From: PALSA-612 sp963846915
GTDB taxonomy: Bacteria; Actinomycetota; Thermoleophilia; Gaiellales; Gaiellaceae
Assembly: GCA_963846915.1 (NCBI GenBank)
Contig: CAWJXV010000007.1
Span: 1 to 64,000 of the forward strand
Length of the DNA: 64,000 nt
Direction: 5' to 3'
The translations under genes and the position numbers were made by a program. Below, one piece after another: positions 1 to 10,566 of the stretch. The notes under the pieces are model-generated. The model was not told the origin of the DNA and did not search any database. It was given only the letters and a program-made list of their open reading frames with translations. Every line of letters starts with the position of its first letter. Positions within the stretch are counted from its first letter, which is position 1.

Positions 1-2036
1 GCGCGCGCGGTCAATGAGCTGATCGGCGCCGAGACGGTTCAGGACGTGCCGTTCATCAACCGGACGATGGCCAAGAAGGAGTCGAGCGAGTTCATCTCCG
101 AGCTCGTCAACGAGTTCGGTGCCGCCACGATCGCGGCCGTGCTCGACACGATCAAGCGGCTCGGCTTCAAGTACGCCACCCAGGCCGGGATCACGATCTC
201 GAAGAACGACATCGTCATCCGTCCAACAAGGACGAGATCCTGAGCGGCTACGAGGAGCGGGTCGCCGAGGTCGAGGGCCAGTACGAGCGTGGCCTGATCA
301 CCGAGTCGGAGCGGCACGAGTCGATCGTCAACATCTGGACGGAGGCGACCGACACCGTCGCCGACGCGATGGAGGCGACGCTCTTCGAGCTCAATCCGGT
401 GTTCATGATGGCCAACTCGGGGGCACGCGGATCGTTCAAGCCGATCCGCCAGCTCGCCGGCATGCGCGGGCTGATGGCGAATCCGAAGGGCGAGATCATC
501 GAGCGCCCGATCAAGGCCAACTTCATGGAGGGCCTGTCGGTGCTCGAGTACTTCATCTCGACCCACGGTGCCCGCAAGGGCCTCGCCGACACCGCGCTGC
601 GAACTGCCGACTCGGGCTACCTGACGCGCCGTCTCGTCGACGTCGCGCAGGACGTCATCGTTCGTGAGCTCGACTGCGGCACCGACGACCACATCGAGCT
701 GCCGATCTTCCTGCCGGACGGCCTGAACCGCAGCGCCGCCGGCCGGGTCCTCGCGCAGGACGTCTTCAAGCCGCTGCCCACCGGCAAGCCGGGCAAGACG
801 AAGCTCGCCTCGAAGGGCGAGGAGCTGACCGTCGGAGGCCTGCGGATGGTCGCCGAGGAGCTCGGCGATGCTGCGGCCGAGACGACGCTCGCCGTACGTT
901 CGGTGCTCAAGTGCCGTGCCGAGGTCGGTCTCTGTCGCGCCTGTTACGGCACGTTCCTCGCCACCGGCGAGATGTGCGAGATCGGCGACGCGATCGGAAT
1001 CATCGCCGCGCAGTCGATCGGCGAGCCGGGCACGCAGCTGACCATGCGGACGTTTCACACCGGCGGTGTCGCCGGCGCGGACATCACGCACGGCCTCCCG
1101 CGCGTCGTCGAGATCTTCGAGGCGCGGAACCCGAAGGGTGCCGCGCGCCTCTCGGAGGTCGCCGGCGCCGTCCAGATCGAGCAGACCGACCGCGGCCCAC
1201 GCGTCCTCGTCCATCCCGACGCGGACCCGAAGGCCGAGGAGGCTCCCGAGCCGATCGAGTACCAGCTCCCGCGGCGCACACGACTGCTCGTTGCGCAGGG
1301 CCAGCGCGTGGAGCCGGGCGATCCGATCGACGAGGGCTCGCTCAACCCGACCGAGCTGCTCGAGCTGCACGCGAGGTCGTCACGCGGCTCGACGCCGACG
1401 GAGCTCTACCTCGTCGGGGAGGTCCACAAGGTCTACAAGTCGCAGGGCGTGGACATCCACGACAAGCACATCGAGCTGATCGTGCGTCAGATGCTGAAGA
1501 AGGTCCGGATCGAGAACTCGGGCACGACCGACTTCCTGCCCGGCCAGATGGTCGACAGGGTCGCGCTCGAGCGCGAGAACGCCCGGGTGAAGAAGGAGAA
1601 GGGCGACCAGGCGACGTACGAGCCGCTCATCCTCGGGATCACGAAGGCGTCGCTCGCCACCGAGTCCTTCCTCTCGGCGGCGTCGTTCCAGGAGACGACG
1701 AAGGTGCTCACGGACGCTTCGATCGAGGGCAAGATCGACCGGCTGCTCGGTCTGAAGGAGAACGTGATCATCGGCAAGCTGATCCCGGCGGCGACCGGTC
1801 TCAAGCGCTACCGGACGATCGACATCGGCCCGTCCGACTCGGTCCCGAAGGAGGCCTACCAGCGCGAGGCAGTGCTGGCGGCTCTCGAGGAGATCGGCGA
1901 CGGCGCGGCCGGCATCGATCTCGGCTCGCTCGGAATCGACTTCGGCGGCAAGACGGGCGGGGACGGGACGAGCTCCCACGCGGCCGGCGAGGCCGGAGAA
2001 GTGCCGGAGGTCGACGCGCCGCTCGACGGCGAGTAG
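1..2036 (+). CDS. rpoC: DNA-directed RNA polymerase subunit beta', 3' part, apparent frameshift
   Basis: This is the C-terminal part of the RNA polymerase beta' subunit; the 5' end lies outside the window. The reading begins in frame 1 with RAVNELIGAETVQDVPF and runs to about base 219, where an in-frame TGA at 241 would end it. Homology continues without a gap in the frame starting at 219 (NKDEILSGYEERV), which needs one extra base near 219-222. Downstream are the trigger-loop region (MANSGARGSFKPIRQLAGMR), a cysteine cluster (KCRAEVGLCRACYG) and the GIIAAQSIGEPGTQLTMRTF block. The gene ends at TAG 2034-2036 in front of a strong hairpin terminator. An intact beta' subunit is essential, so the break is more likely a base-calling error than a true mutation. 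Confidence 0.93.
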
Positions 2037-2054
2037 CAACGGCACGCAACGGTT

Positions 2055-2084
2055 CGCGAAGGGGGCCTGCGGGCCCCCTTCGCG
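2055..2084. terminator. Bidirectional hairpin terminator between rpoC and the GGDEF gene
   Basis: A perfect 13-bp inverted repeat (left arm 2055-2067, loop 2068-2071, right arm 2072-2084) fills the 48-bp gap between two convergent genes. There is no long T-tract on either side. Its position and stability fit a shared terminator. Confidence 0.8.
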
Positions 2085-3335
2085 TTACTGCGTGCCATTC
2101 GTGGGCGGGTCGATGTCCGAGACGGCGGAGTTGAGGTCGCCGCCCGAGAGGAGCCGCGCGGCGCTGACCGCCTCCGCGACCTGATCCTTGCCCGCCCACT
2201 TCGCCCGGTACAGCGCGTCGTCGATCCGCATCAGGAACGTGTCCCAGCTCTCCTGGCCTTCCAGCTCGCCGATCCCGCACGACAGGCTGATCCGGCCGAC
2301 CGGCTCGAGCGCCTTCTGCGAGACGTGCTCGCGCAGCCGCCCGTAGAACCTCTTTGCCTCTTCGAGCCCGGCCTCGGGGAGCACGACCGTGAACTCATCG
2401 CCGCCGTAGCGCGCGGCGACGTCGGCCCCTCGCAGCACCTCGCGGAGCCGGTCGGCGACTGCGGCGAGCGCGGCGTTCCCGACGAGGTGATTGAAGCGGT
2501 CGTTGATCCGCTTGAAGTCGTCGAGGTCGAACATCACGAGCGCGAGGCGGCGGTTGTAGCGGCGCGCGCGGGCGACCTCGCGCTGGAGCGTCTCTTCGAA
2601 GTAGCGCGCGTTGTGCAGGCCCGTCCGGGCGTCGAGGTCGGCAAGCCGCCGCGCCTCGAGGTAGCGCCGCGCGTTGTCGAGCGCAGGACCGGCGCGGGCG
2701 GCGATGTCCTCGAGGGCGCTCACCGTCTCGTCGGGGAAGGGCCTGAACTCGTCACGCGAGAAGACGCTGACGATGCCGATCGTGTGCGTGCGGGCCACGA
2801 TTGGCACCTGCAGGCTGAGCGCGACGGGCTGCGGGTCGCGGGCGGCCGACCCCGGCGGCGTCGCGTAGGAGATCGTCAGCGACTGCACGCGCCCGCTTCC
2901 CGTGCGCTGGTCGAGCTCGAGCTGCGCCAGCTCCTCGTCCGAAAGCCCCGAGCCCTTCGTCATCGGCTGTCCGGTCTCGTCGAGCGCGGTCACGAGCGCC
3001 GCTTCCACTCCCTCGAGCCCGGCGGCGGCGTCGAGCGTCCGCCGCATCACCTCCTCGAGCTCGATCGTCCACGCCAGCTCGCCGAGGTAGCGCGAGCGGC
3101 GGCTCTCCTCTTTCGTGCGCTCCAACTCGTCGGAGAGGTCCTCGCCCAGCTGTCGCATGCGCAGGTCGAGCTCGCGGACGAGGGCAGACACGCGCTCTTC
3201 GGGGCTTCCGCGCCGGTTGCGGTAACGACGCATGACGAGGACGGCGATCCCGATCGAGAGCAGGCTGGCGCCGATCGCGAGACCCACCGCGATCCCGACC
3301 GTCTCCCACGTCGAAAAGGCCAGCCGCAGCCCCAT
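2085..3335 (-). CDS. Membrane-anchored GAF-GGDEF diguanylate cyclase
   Basis: Predicted c-di-GMP synthase of 416 aa. One N-terminal membrane segment (about residues 10-35) is followed by a charged helical linker, a GAF-like sensor domain (about 85-225) and a GGDEF domain. The active-site motif is intact (RYGGDEFTVVLP, motif at 311-315). An RxxD inhibitory site (RGAD, 302-305) lies five residues upstream, so product feedback inhibition is expected. ATG 3335 was chosen over an upstream start at 3428 because the extra 31 residues are not domain-like. It is the only gene on the minus strand between rpoC and rpsL, which are neighbours in many bacteria. The signal sensed by the GAF domain is unknown. 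Confidence 0.88.
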   Translation of the reverse strand: MGLRLAFSTWETVGIAVGLAIGASLLSIGIAVLVMRRYRNRRGSPEERVSALVRELDLRMRQLGEDLSDELERTKEESRRSRYLGELAWTIELEEVMRRTLDAAAGLEGVEAALVTALDETGQPMTKGSGLSDEELAQLELDQRTGSGRVQSLTISYATPPGSAARDPQPVALSLQVPIVARTHTIGIVSVFSRDEFRPFPDETVSALEDIAARAGPALDNARRYLEARRLADLDARTGLHNARYFEETLQREVARARRYNRRLALVMFDLDDFKRINDRFNHLVGNAALAAVADRLREVLRGADVAARYGGDEFTVVLPEAGLEEAKRFYGRLREHVSQKALEPVGRISLSCGIGELEGQESWDTFLMRIDDALYRAKWAGKDQVAEAVSAARLLSGGDLNSAVSDIDPPTNGTQ

Positions 3336-3384
3336 CACACCCCGTTTCTCTCGTGGCCGCCCGCGAGGATGGGGGCCCGACTCA

Positions 3385-3412
3385 CTGTAGTAGGGAAACG
3401 GCGACGTTTCCA
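3385..3412 (-). promoter_or_regulatory. Promoter and inverted repeat upstream of the GGDEF gene
   Basis: Read on the minus strand, a TACAGT -10 box lies at 3390-3385. An 18-bp inverted repeat (arms 3395-3401 and 3406-3412, GGAAACG/CGTTTCC, loop GCGA) covers the spacer and the -35 area. It is a candidate operator; no regulator can be named. Confidence 0.4.
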
Positions 3413-3437
3413 TAGGCGCGATCCACATCTCGCCAGA

Positions 3438-3474
3438 GGTGCGCCAAGGCGTCGCGCAAGGTGCGCCAAGGCGT
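3438..3474 (+). repeat. 15-bp direct repeat upstream of rpsL
   Basis: GGTGCGCCAAGGCGT occurs at 3438-3452 and again at 3460-3474, a 22-bp period. It lies in the 282-bp divergent region between the GGDEF gene and rpsL, upstream of the predicted rpsL promoter. The repeat is exact; its function is unknown. Confidence 0.5.
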
Positions 3475-3515
3475 TCGCGCCCAAGGGTCGCGCCGGAGAC
3501 GCCCTAAGGGATCGT

Positions 3516-3545
3516 TTGCGGCTGCAGACGCGGTTTCGCTACCAT
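3516..3545 (+). promoter_or_regulatory. Predicted promoter of the rpsL operon
   Basis: TTGCGG at 3516-3521 and TACCAT at 3540-3545 are separated by 18 bp. The implied start lies about 65 nt before rpsL. This is the only good sigma-70-type promoter seen before the long ribosomal block. Confidence 0.5.
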
Positions 3546-3617
3546 GCAGAGTCCTGGGGTTGGCGGGGTTCCGCCCTGCCGACTCTTGTTGTGCGTAAGG
3601 AGACTGAACGACTCACC

Positions 3618-3986
3618 ATGCCTACCGTCAATCAACTCGTGCGCAAGGGCCGCGTCTCGAAGAAGGCGAAGGTCAAGACGCCTGCGCTCCGCGGTGCTCC
3701 GCAGAAGCGCGGCGTCTGCACGCGCGTCTACACGACGACGCCCAAGAAGCCGAACTCGGCGCTGCGCAAGGTCGCGCGCGTCCGTCTGACGAACAGCATG
3801 GAAGTGGGCGCCTACATTCCAGGTGAGGGGCACAACCTCCAGGAGCACTCCGTCGTGCTGATCCGCGGTGGGCGCGTGAAGGACCTTCCAGGCTTCCGCT
3901 ACAAGGTGATCCGCGCCGCGCTCGACGCGTCGGCCGTCCAGGATCGCCGGCAGGGCCGCTCCAAGTACGGCGCGAAGAGGAGCTAG
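3618..3986 (+). CDS. rpsL: 30S ribosomal protein S12
   Basis: S12 of 122 aa, a component of the decoding centre and first gene of the str cluster. Conserved family blocks are visible: TTPKKPNSALRKVARVRL, the PGEGHNLQEHSVVLIRGGRV loop region and the DRRQGRSKYG tail. The ATG at 3618 is preceded by AAGGAG at 3597-3602. rpsG starts 2 nt after the stop. The classical streptomycin-resistance position holds lysine (TTPKKPNS), the wild-type residue. Confidence 0.98.
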   Translation: MPTVNQLVRKGRVSKKAKVKTPALRGAPQKRGVCTRVYTTTPKKPNSALRKVARVRLTNSMEVGAYIPGEGHNLQEHSVVLIRGGRVKDLPGFRYKVIRAALDASAVQDRRQGRSKYGAKRS

Positions 3987-3987
3987 C

Positions 3988-4458
3988 GTGCCACGGAGAG
4001 CAGGAGCCCCCGTCCGGACGCTCGATCCGGATCCCGTCTACAACTCGCGCCTCGTCTCGCAGGTCGTGAACCGCCTGATGACCGACGGCAAGAAGTCGAC
4101 CGCCGAGCGCGTCGTGTACAAGGCGCTCGACCGTGTCGGTGAGAAGACCGGCCGCTCGCCCGTCGAGGTGCTCGAGCAGGCGATCAAGACTGTCACGCCC
4201 GTCCTCGAGGTCAAGAGCCGCCGCGTCGGCGGAGCGAACTACCAGGTGCCCGTCGAGGTGCCGCAGCGCCGCGGGCGCACGCTCGCCGTGCGCTGGCTCG
4301 TCACGTACTCGCGCGAGCGGCGCGAGAAGCACATGGACGAGAAGCTCGCCGGCGAGATCATCGACGCGCTCGAGCAGCAGGGCGGCTCGTTCAAGAAGAA
4401 GGACGACATGTACCGCATGGCCCAGGCAAACAAGGCATTCGCGCACTACAGGTGGTAG
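3988..4458 (+). CDS. rpsG: 30S ribosomal protein S7
   Basis: S7 of 156 aa, which nucleates assembly of the 30S head and binds the 3' major domain of 16S rRNA. The family motif GGANYQVPVEVPQRRGRTLA is present, and the length is normal. It starts with GTG 2 nt after rpsL, behind an AGAGGAG Shine-Dalgarno sequence. fusA follows immediately. Confidence 0.98.
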   Translation: MPRRAGAPVRTLDPDPVYNSRLVSQVVNRLMTDGKKSTAERVVYKALDRVGEKTGRSPVEVLEQAIKTVTPVLEVKSRRVGGANYQVPVEVPQRRGRTLAVRWLVTYSRERREKHMDEKLAGEIIDALEQQGGSFKKKDDMYRMAQANKAFAHYRW

Positions 4459-4460
4459 CA

Positions 4461-6554
4461 GTGGCGACGCAGACGACAAGGACCGAAGTCGCGCTCGATC
4501 GCGTCCGGAACATCGGGATCATGGCCCACATCGACGCGGGCAAGACCACGACGACCGAGCGGATCCTCTACTACACCGGCCGCACGTACAAGATGGGCGA
4601 GGTCCACGAGGGCGCCGCCGTCATGGACTGGATGGTGCAAGAGCAGGAGCGCGGCATCACGATCACATCCGCTGCCACGACGGCGTTCTGGCGCGATGTT
4701 CGCATCAACATCATCGATACGCCCGGGCACGTGGACTTTACGGTCGAGGTGGAGCGGTCGCTACGTGTCCTCGACGGCGCGATCGCCGTGTTCGACTCGG
4801 TCGCAGGCGTCGAGCCGCAGTCCGAGACCGTCTGGCGCCAGGCCGACCACTACGGGGTGCCGCGGATCGCGTTCATGAACAAGATGGACCGCGTCGGCGC
4901 AGACTTCTTCGCGTCGGTGCAGTCGATGATCGACCGTCTGGGTGCGCGAGCGGTGCCGGTGCAGCTCCCACTCGGGCGCGAGGACGAGTTCCGCGGTGTC
5001 ATCGACCTCGTCGAGCTGCGTGGCCTCGTCTGGTCGGACGAGCTGGGCATGAACGCCGAGTCGATCGACATCCCTGCCGAACTCGTCGAGCAGGCCGAGG
5101 AGTACCACCACCAGCTGATCGACGCGGTCGCCGACCACGACGACGAGCTGATGGAGGCCTACCTCCTCGACGAGAGCTCGGTTACGCCCGACATGCTTCG
5201 CCGCGCGCTGCGCAAGGCCACGCTCGACATGAGCGTCGTCCCGGTGCTCTGCGGCACGGCGTTCAAGAACAAGGGCGTCCAGCCGCTGCTCGACGCTGTC
5301 GTCGACTACCTGCCGAGCCCGCTCGACGTGCCGCCGGTGCACGGCATCGACCCGCGCACGGAGAACGAGCTTTCACGGCGCGCCTCCGTCGAGGAGCCGT
5401 TCGCGGCACTCGCGTTCAAGGTCATGTCCGACCCGTACGTCGGCAAGCTGACCTATGTCCGCGTCTACTCGGGCCAGCTCCAGTCGGGTGACCGCATCCT
5501 CAACACGACGACGGGCAAGACCGAGCGCGCCGGGCGCATCCTGCAGATGCACGCGAACCACCGCGAGGAGCGCACGGAGATCGCCGCCGGCGAGATCGCA
5601 GCCGTCGTCGGCTTCAAGAACACGACGACCGGCGACACGCTCGCCATCGACACGGCTCCGATCAGGCTCGAGTCGATGCAGTTCCCGGAGCCGGTGATCT
5701 CGGTCGCGATCGAGCCGAAGACGAAGTCCGACCAGGACAAGCTCGGCACCGGGCTGCAGCGGCTCGCCGAGGAGGATCCCACCTTCCGCGTGAGGACGGA
5801 CGAGGAGACCGGGCAGACGCTCATCTCCGGCATGGGCGAGCTGCACCTCGAGATCATCGTCGACCGCCTGATGCGCGAGTTCTCGGTCGACGCGAACGTC
5901 GGCCGGCCGCAGGTCGCCTATCGCGAGACGGCCGGCAAGGCAGTCCAGAAGATCGAGGGCAGGTTCGTTCGGCAGACCGGCGGCCGCGGCCAGTACGGCC
6001 ATGCCGTGATCGACCTCGAGCCGGCTGGACCCGGCGACGGCTATGAGTTCATCGACAAGGTCGTCGGCGGCAAGATCCCGCGGGAGTACATCCCGGCGGT
6101 CGACCTCGGCATCCAGGAGGCGATGGAGTCCGGGATCCTCGCGGGCTATCCCGTCGTCGACGTGCGAGTGACTCTCGTCGAGGGCTCGTACCACGACGTC
6201 GACTCGAGCGAGATGGCGTTCAAGGTCGCCGGCTCGATGGCCTTCAAGGAGGCCATGAAGCGCGCGAAGCCGAAGCTGCTCGAGCCGGTCATGTCCGTCG
6301 AGGTCGTGACTCCCGAGGAGTACCTCGGCGACGTGATGGGGGATCTCAACTCACGCCGCGGGCAGGTTCTCGGGCTCGAGCCCCGCGGTAACGCCCAGGT
6401 CATCGCGGCGCGCGTCCCGCTCGCCGCCATGTTCGGCTACGCCACCGATCTGCGCTCGACGACGCAGGGGCGTGCCACGTTCACCATGCAATTCGATCGC
6501 TACGAGGAAGTGCCTCAGTCGATCGCGGGCGACATCGTCGACGCCCAGGGCTAA
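4461..6554 (+). CDS. fusA: Translation elongation factor G
   Basis: EF-G GTPase of 697 aa that drives ribosomal translocation. GTP-binding motifs are visible: AHIDAGKTTTTER (G1), RGITI (G2), DTPGHVDF (G3) and NKMD (G4). Domain IV contains GGRGQYGHAVIDLEP. GTG 4461 was chosen because AGGTGG at 4450-4455 lies 5 nt upstream; an alternative GTG at 4452 would overlap rpsG and has no ribosome binding site. tuf follows after 16 nt. Confidence 0.97.
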   Translation: MATQTTRTEVALDRVRNIGIMAHIDAGKTTTTERILYYTGRTYKMGEVHEGAAVMDWMVQEQERGITITSAATTAFWRDVRINIIDTPGHVDFTVEVERSLRVLDGAIAVFDSVAGVEPQSETVWRQADHYGVPRIAFMNKMDRVGADFFASVQSMIDRLGARAVPVQLPLGREDEFRGVIDLVELRGLVWSDELGMNAESIDIPAELVEQAEEYHHQLIDAVADHDDELMEAYLLDESSVTPDMLRRALRKATLDMSVVPVLCGTAFKNKGVQPLLDAVVDYLPSPLDVPPVHGIDPRTENELSRRASVEEPFAALAFKVMSDPYVGKLTYVRVYSGQLQSGDRILNTTTGKTERAGRILQMHANHREERTEIAAGEIAAVVGFKNTTTGDTLAIDTAPIRLESMQFPEPVISVAIEPKTKSDQDKLGTGLQRLAEEDPTFRVRTDEETGQTLISGMGELHLEIIVDRLMREFSVDANVGRPQVAYRETAGKAVQKIEGRFVRQTGGRGQYGHAVIDLEPAGPGDGYEFIDKVVGGKIPREYIPAVDLGIQEAMESGILAGYPVVDVRVTLVEGSYHDVDSSEMAFKVAGSMAFKEAMKRAKPKLLEPVMSVEVVTPEEYLGDVMGDLNSRRGQVLGLEPRGNAQVIAARVPLAAMFGYATDLRSTTQGRATFTMQFDRYEEVPQSIAGDIVDAQG

Positions 6555-6570
6555 CAAGGAGAAAGAGGGA

Positions 6571-7761
<1,191 letters not shown>

Positions 7762-7794
7762 CAAGGCTCAAACGAGTAGGAAGGCAGACAGGTC

Positions 7795-8103
7795 TTGGCG
7801 CAACAGAAAATCCGTATCAGGCTCAAGGGCTACGACCATCACCAGGTCGACAAGTCGGCGCGCGACATCGTCGAGACGGCGCAGCGCACCGGCGCGACGA
7901 TCACGGGTCCCGTGCCCCTGCCCACCGAGAAGAACGTCTACTGCGTGATCCGAAGCCCGTTCAAGGACAAGGACTCGCGCGAGCACTTCGAGGTGCGCAC
8001 GCACAAGCGGCTGATCGACATCCACAGCCCGACGCCGAAGACGGTGGACTCGCTGATGCGCCTCGACCTCCCTGCCGGAGTCGACATCGAGATCAAGCTG
8101 TAG
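7795..8103 (+). CDS. rpsJ: 30S ribosomal protein S10
   Basis: S10 of 102 aa. The family signature is clear (IRIRLKGYDHHQVDKSA at the N terminus, HSPTPKTVDSLMRLDLPAGV at the C terminus). The start is TTG at 7795. rplC begins 7 nt after the stop behind GGGGAGAG. In E. coli this protein also joins the NusB antitermination complex. Confidence 0.97.
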   Translation: MAQQKIRIRLKGYDHHQVDKSARDIVETAQRTGATITGPVPLPTEKNVYCVIRSPFKDKDSREHFEVRTHKRLIDIHSPTPKTVDSLMRLDLPAGVDIEIKL

Positions 8104-8110
8104 GGGAGAG

Positions 8111-8743
8111 ATGAAGGGGATCGTGGGGAGAAAGCTGGGCATGACCCAGGTCTTCGACAGGGAGACCGGCGTCGTGACGCCCGTGACGGTGATCGCGGCC
8201 GGTCCCTGCCCCGTGGTCCAGGTCAAGACGGTGGCGACGGACGGCTACGACGCCGTGCAGCTCGCCTTCGACGCCGTCGCCGAGCGGAAGCTCTCGAAGG
8301 GCGAAGTCGGGCACCTGCGGAAGGGCGGGGTCGATCCGCACCGGCGCCTGGTCGAGTTCCGCGGCGGGTCCGAGCTGACCGTCGGCGAGACCGTCACCGT
8401 CGAGGCGTTCGAGCCCGGCGACACGATCAAGGTCGCAGGCATCTCGATTGGCAAGGGGTTCGCCGGCACGATCAAGCGGCACCGCTTCCATCGCGGGCCG
8501 AAGACGCACGGCTCTCACAACATCCGCAAGCCGGGCTCGATCGGTGCTTCGGCGACCCCGTCCCGCGTCTTCAAGGGCATGAAGATGGCCGGCCGGCTCG
8601 GCGGCAAGCGCGTCACTCAGGTCGGGCTCGTCGTGCACGAGGTCGACCCCGAGAACGGGCTGCTGCTCGTCAAGGGCGCCGTCCCGGGTCCGAAGAACGC
8701 CATCGTCGAGGTCAGGGAGGAGAAGGCGCATGCCGGGCGCTAA
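8111..8743 (+). CDS. rplC: 50S ribosomal protein L3
   Basis: L3 of 210 aa, an early-assembling protein near the peptidyl transferase centre. It begins MKGIVGRKLGMTQVF and contains the SIGKGFAGTIKRH and HGSHNIRKPGSIGASATPSR loop segments. The last 14 bases overlap rplD, which implies coupled translation. Confidence 0.97.
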   Translation: MKGIVGRKLGMTQVFDRETGVVTPVTVIAAGPCPVVQVKTVATDGYDAVQLAFDAVAERKLSKGEVGHLRKGGVDPHRRLVEFRGGSELTVGETVTVEAFEPGDTIKVAGISIGKGFAGTIKRHRFHRGPKTHGSHNIRKPGSIGASATPSRVFKGMKMAGRLGGKRVTQVGLVVHEVDPENGLLLVKGAVPGPKNAIVEVREEKAHAGR

Positions 8744-9425
8744 GACGGCCCCGCTCCTCGACGCCGCGGGCAAGGAGACGAAGCAGGTGACGCTGGACGA
8801 CGCCGTCTTCGGCGCCGAGATCAAGCCGCACCTCGTCCACGAGGCCGTGCGCGCCGAGTTGAACGCCGCGCGCGCCGGCACACGCGGGGCGAAGAGCCGT
8901 GGCCAGGTCTCGGGCGGACGCGCAAAGCCGTGGCGTCAGAAGGGCACCGGCCGGGCGCGCATCGGCACGACCCGCGCACCGCACTGGACGGGCGGCGGCC
9001 TCGCCTTCCCGCCGACGATGCGGAGCTTCGCGTTCAAGGTCAACCGCAAGGAAAAGCGGGCCGCGCTGCGGGCCGCGCTCTCCGCGCACGTGTCCGAGGG
9101 GACGCTGGCACTGATCGACGGAGGCGTCTTCGAGACGCCCTCGACGCGCGCCGCGGCCGACCTCGTCGGCGTGTGGGTCAAGGAGCTGCCGCTCGTCGTC
9201 GTCCTCACGGACGAGGAGGAGACCGCGCGCAAGTCGTTCCGGAACCTGGCGCACACGGTCATCACCACGCCGGAGGAGCTCGAGGTTTCGGCGATCGTCT
9301 GGGCCCGCGCGCTGTTCGTCTCCGAGCAGGCGCTGCCCGTCATCGAGGCCCGTGCCGGAAAGGCCGCGTCGGCCGAGCCGAAGGCGGGCGCGCCGGCCAA
9401 GCCGAACACGAAGGAGACCGCGTGA
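8730..9425 (+). CDS. rplD: 50S ribosomal protein L4
   Basis: L4 of 231 aa. The long rRNA-binding loop (GQVSGGRAKPWRQKGTGRAR) is intact. It overlaps rplC by 14 nt and shares a GTGA start/stop overlap with rplW. The last 25 residues or so are Ala/Lys/Pro-rich (AEPKAGAPAKPNTKETA) and extend past the family core, as in several other ribosomal proteins here. Confidence 0.97.
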   Translation: MPGAKTAPLLDAAGKETKQVTLDDAVFGAEIKPHLVHEAVRAELNAARAGTRGAKSRGQVSGGRAKPWRQKGTGRARIGTTRAPHWTGGGLAFPPTMRSFAFKVNRKEKRAALRAALSAHVSEGTLALIDGGVFETPSTRAAADLVGVWVKELPLVVVLTDEEETARKSFRNLAHTVITTPEELEVSAIVWARALFVSEQALPVIEARAGKAASAEPKAGAPAKPNTKETA

Positions 9426-9718
9426 GCCTCCATCCCAACGAGATCCTGATCGCGCCGATCGTGTCCGAGAAGAGCTACAGCAAGATCGCCGAGCGCAAGT
9501 ACACGTTCCGCGTGCACAAGAACGCCCACAAGACGCAGATCCGCCAGGCCGTCGAGCAGCTCTTCGACGTGCACGTCACCGCGGTGAACATCTCCAAGGT
9601 GCAGCCGAAGCTGAAGCGCCGCGGCCTGACGAAGGGCTATCGGGCAGGGTTCAAGAAGGCGATCGTGCAGGTCCGCGAGGGCGAGACGATCCCGATCTTC
9701 GAAGGGGCACAGGTCTAG
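9422..9718 (+). CDS. rplW: 50S ribosomal protein L23
   Basis: L23 of 98 aa lines the exit of the nascent-peptide tunnel and is the docking site for trigger factor and SRP. The family core is clear (ILIAPIVSEKSY, YTFRVHKNAHKTQIRQAVE, KRRGLTKGY). GTG 9422 overlaps the rplD stop by 4 bp. Confidence 0.97.
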   Translation: MSLHPNEILIAPIVSEKSYSKIAERKYTFRVHKNAHKTQIRQAVEQLFDVHVTAVNISKVQPKLKRRGLTKGYRAGFKKAIVQVREGETIPIFEGAQV

Positions 9719-9723
9719 CCGCC

Positions 9724-10566
9724 ATGCCCGTCCGCAAGTACAAGCCGACGAGTCCCGGTCGCCGGTTCATGTCGGTCTCGACCTTCGACGAGGTGACGAA
9801 GACCGAGCCCGAGAAGAGCCTGACCGAGCCGCTGAAGAAGAAGGGGGGCCGTAACGTCTACGGCCGTATCACGACGCGCCACCAGGGCGGCGGCCACAAG
9901 CGCCGCTATCGCGTGATCGACTTCAAGCGCCGCAAGGACGGCGTGCCCGCCAAGGTCGCCTCGATCGAGTACGACCCCAACCGGTCGGCCCGGATCGCGC
10001 TGCTGCACTACGCCGACGGCGCGAAGGCGTACATCCTGGCGCCGGCGGGGCTGCGCGTGGGCGCGACCGTCGAGTCGGGCCCCGAGGCCGATATCCGCCC
10101 GGGCAACTCGCTGCCGCTCACCAACATCCCGACGGGCACGCTCGTCCACAACGTCGAGCTCAAGCCCGGCCGCGGCGGCCAGATGGCGCGGAGCGCAGGC
10201 TCGGGCATCCAGCTCGTTGCCAAGGACGAGCCCTATGCGGTCTTGCGCCTCCCGTCCGGAGAGCTGCGCCGCGTGCCGCTCGTCTGCCGCGCGACGATCG
10301 GCCAGGTCGGGAACGCCGACCACCAGAACGTCACCGTCGGCAAGGCCGGCCGCAGCCGCTGGCTCGGGAAGCGCCCCTCGGTCCGCGGCTCGGCGATGAA
10401 CCCGGTGGACCACCCGCACGGCGGCGGCGAGGGGAAGTCCAAGGGAGGTCGGCACCCGGTCACCCCGTGGGGCGTTCCGACGCTCGGCAAGCGCACCCGC
10501 GGCAAGCACAAGGCATCCGACAAGTTGATCGTCCGCGGCCGCCGCCGCGGCAAGGAGAAGCGCTAA
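9724..10566 (+). CDS. rplB: 50S ribosomal protein L2
   Basis: L2 of 280 aa, needed for subunit association and peptidyl transfer. It carries the conserved MNPVDHPHGGGEGKS segment with the catalytic-region histidine, and GRITTRHQGGGHKRRYR near the N terminus. ATG 9724 lies 5 nt after rplW. The TAA stop abuts the ATG of rpsS. Confidence 0.98.
   Translation: MPVRKYKPTSPGRRFMSVSTFDEVTKTEPEKSLTEPLKKKGGRNVYGRITTRHQGGGHKRRYRVIDFKRRKDGVPAKVASIEYDPNRSARIALLHYADGAKAYILAPAGLRVGATVESGPEADIRPGNSLPLTNIPTGTLVHNVELKPGRGGQMARSAGSGIQLVAKDEPYAVLRLPSGELRRVPLVCRATIGQVGNADHQNVTVGKAGRSRWLGKRPSVRGSAMNPVDHPHGGGEGKSKGGRHPVTPWGVPTLGKRTRGKHKASDKLIVRGRRRGKEKR

Noticed and set aside
205..245. Programmed frameshifting in rpoC
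   Set aside because: No slippery heptamer or downstream stimulatory structure seen; a base error is simpler.
39..1370. A 443-codon minus-strand open frame opposite rpoC
   Set aside because: GC-rich shadow with no family motifs; the plus strand is clearly RNA polymerase.
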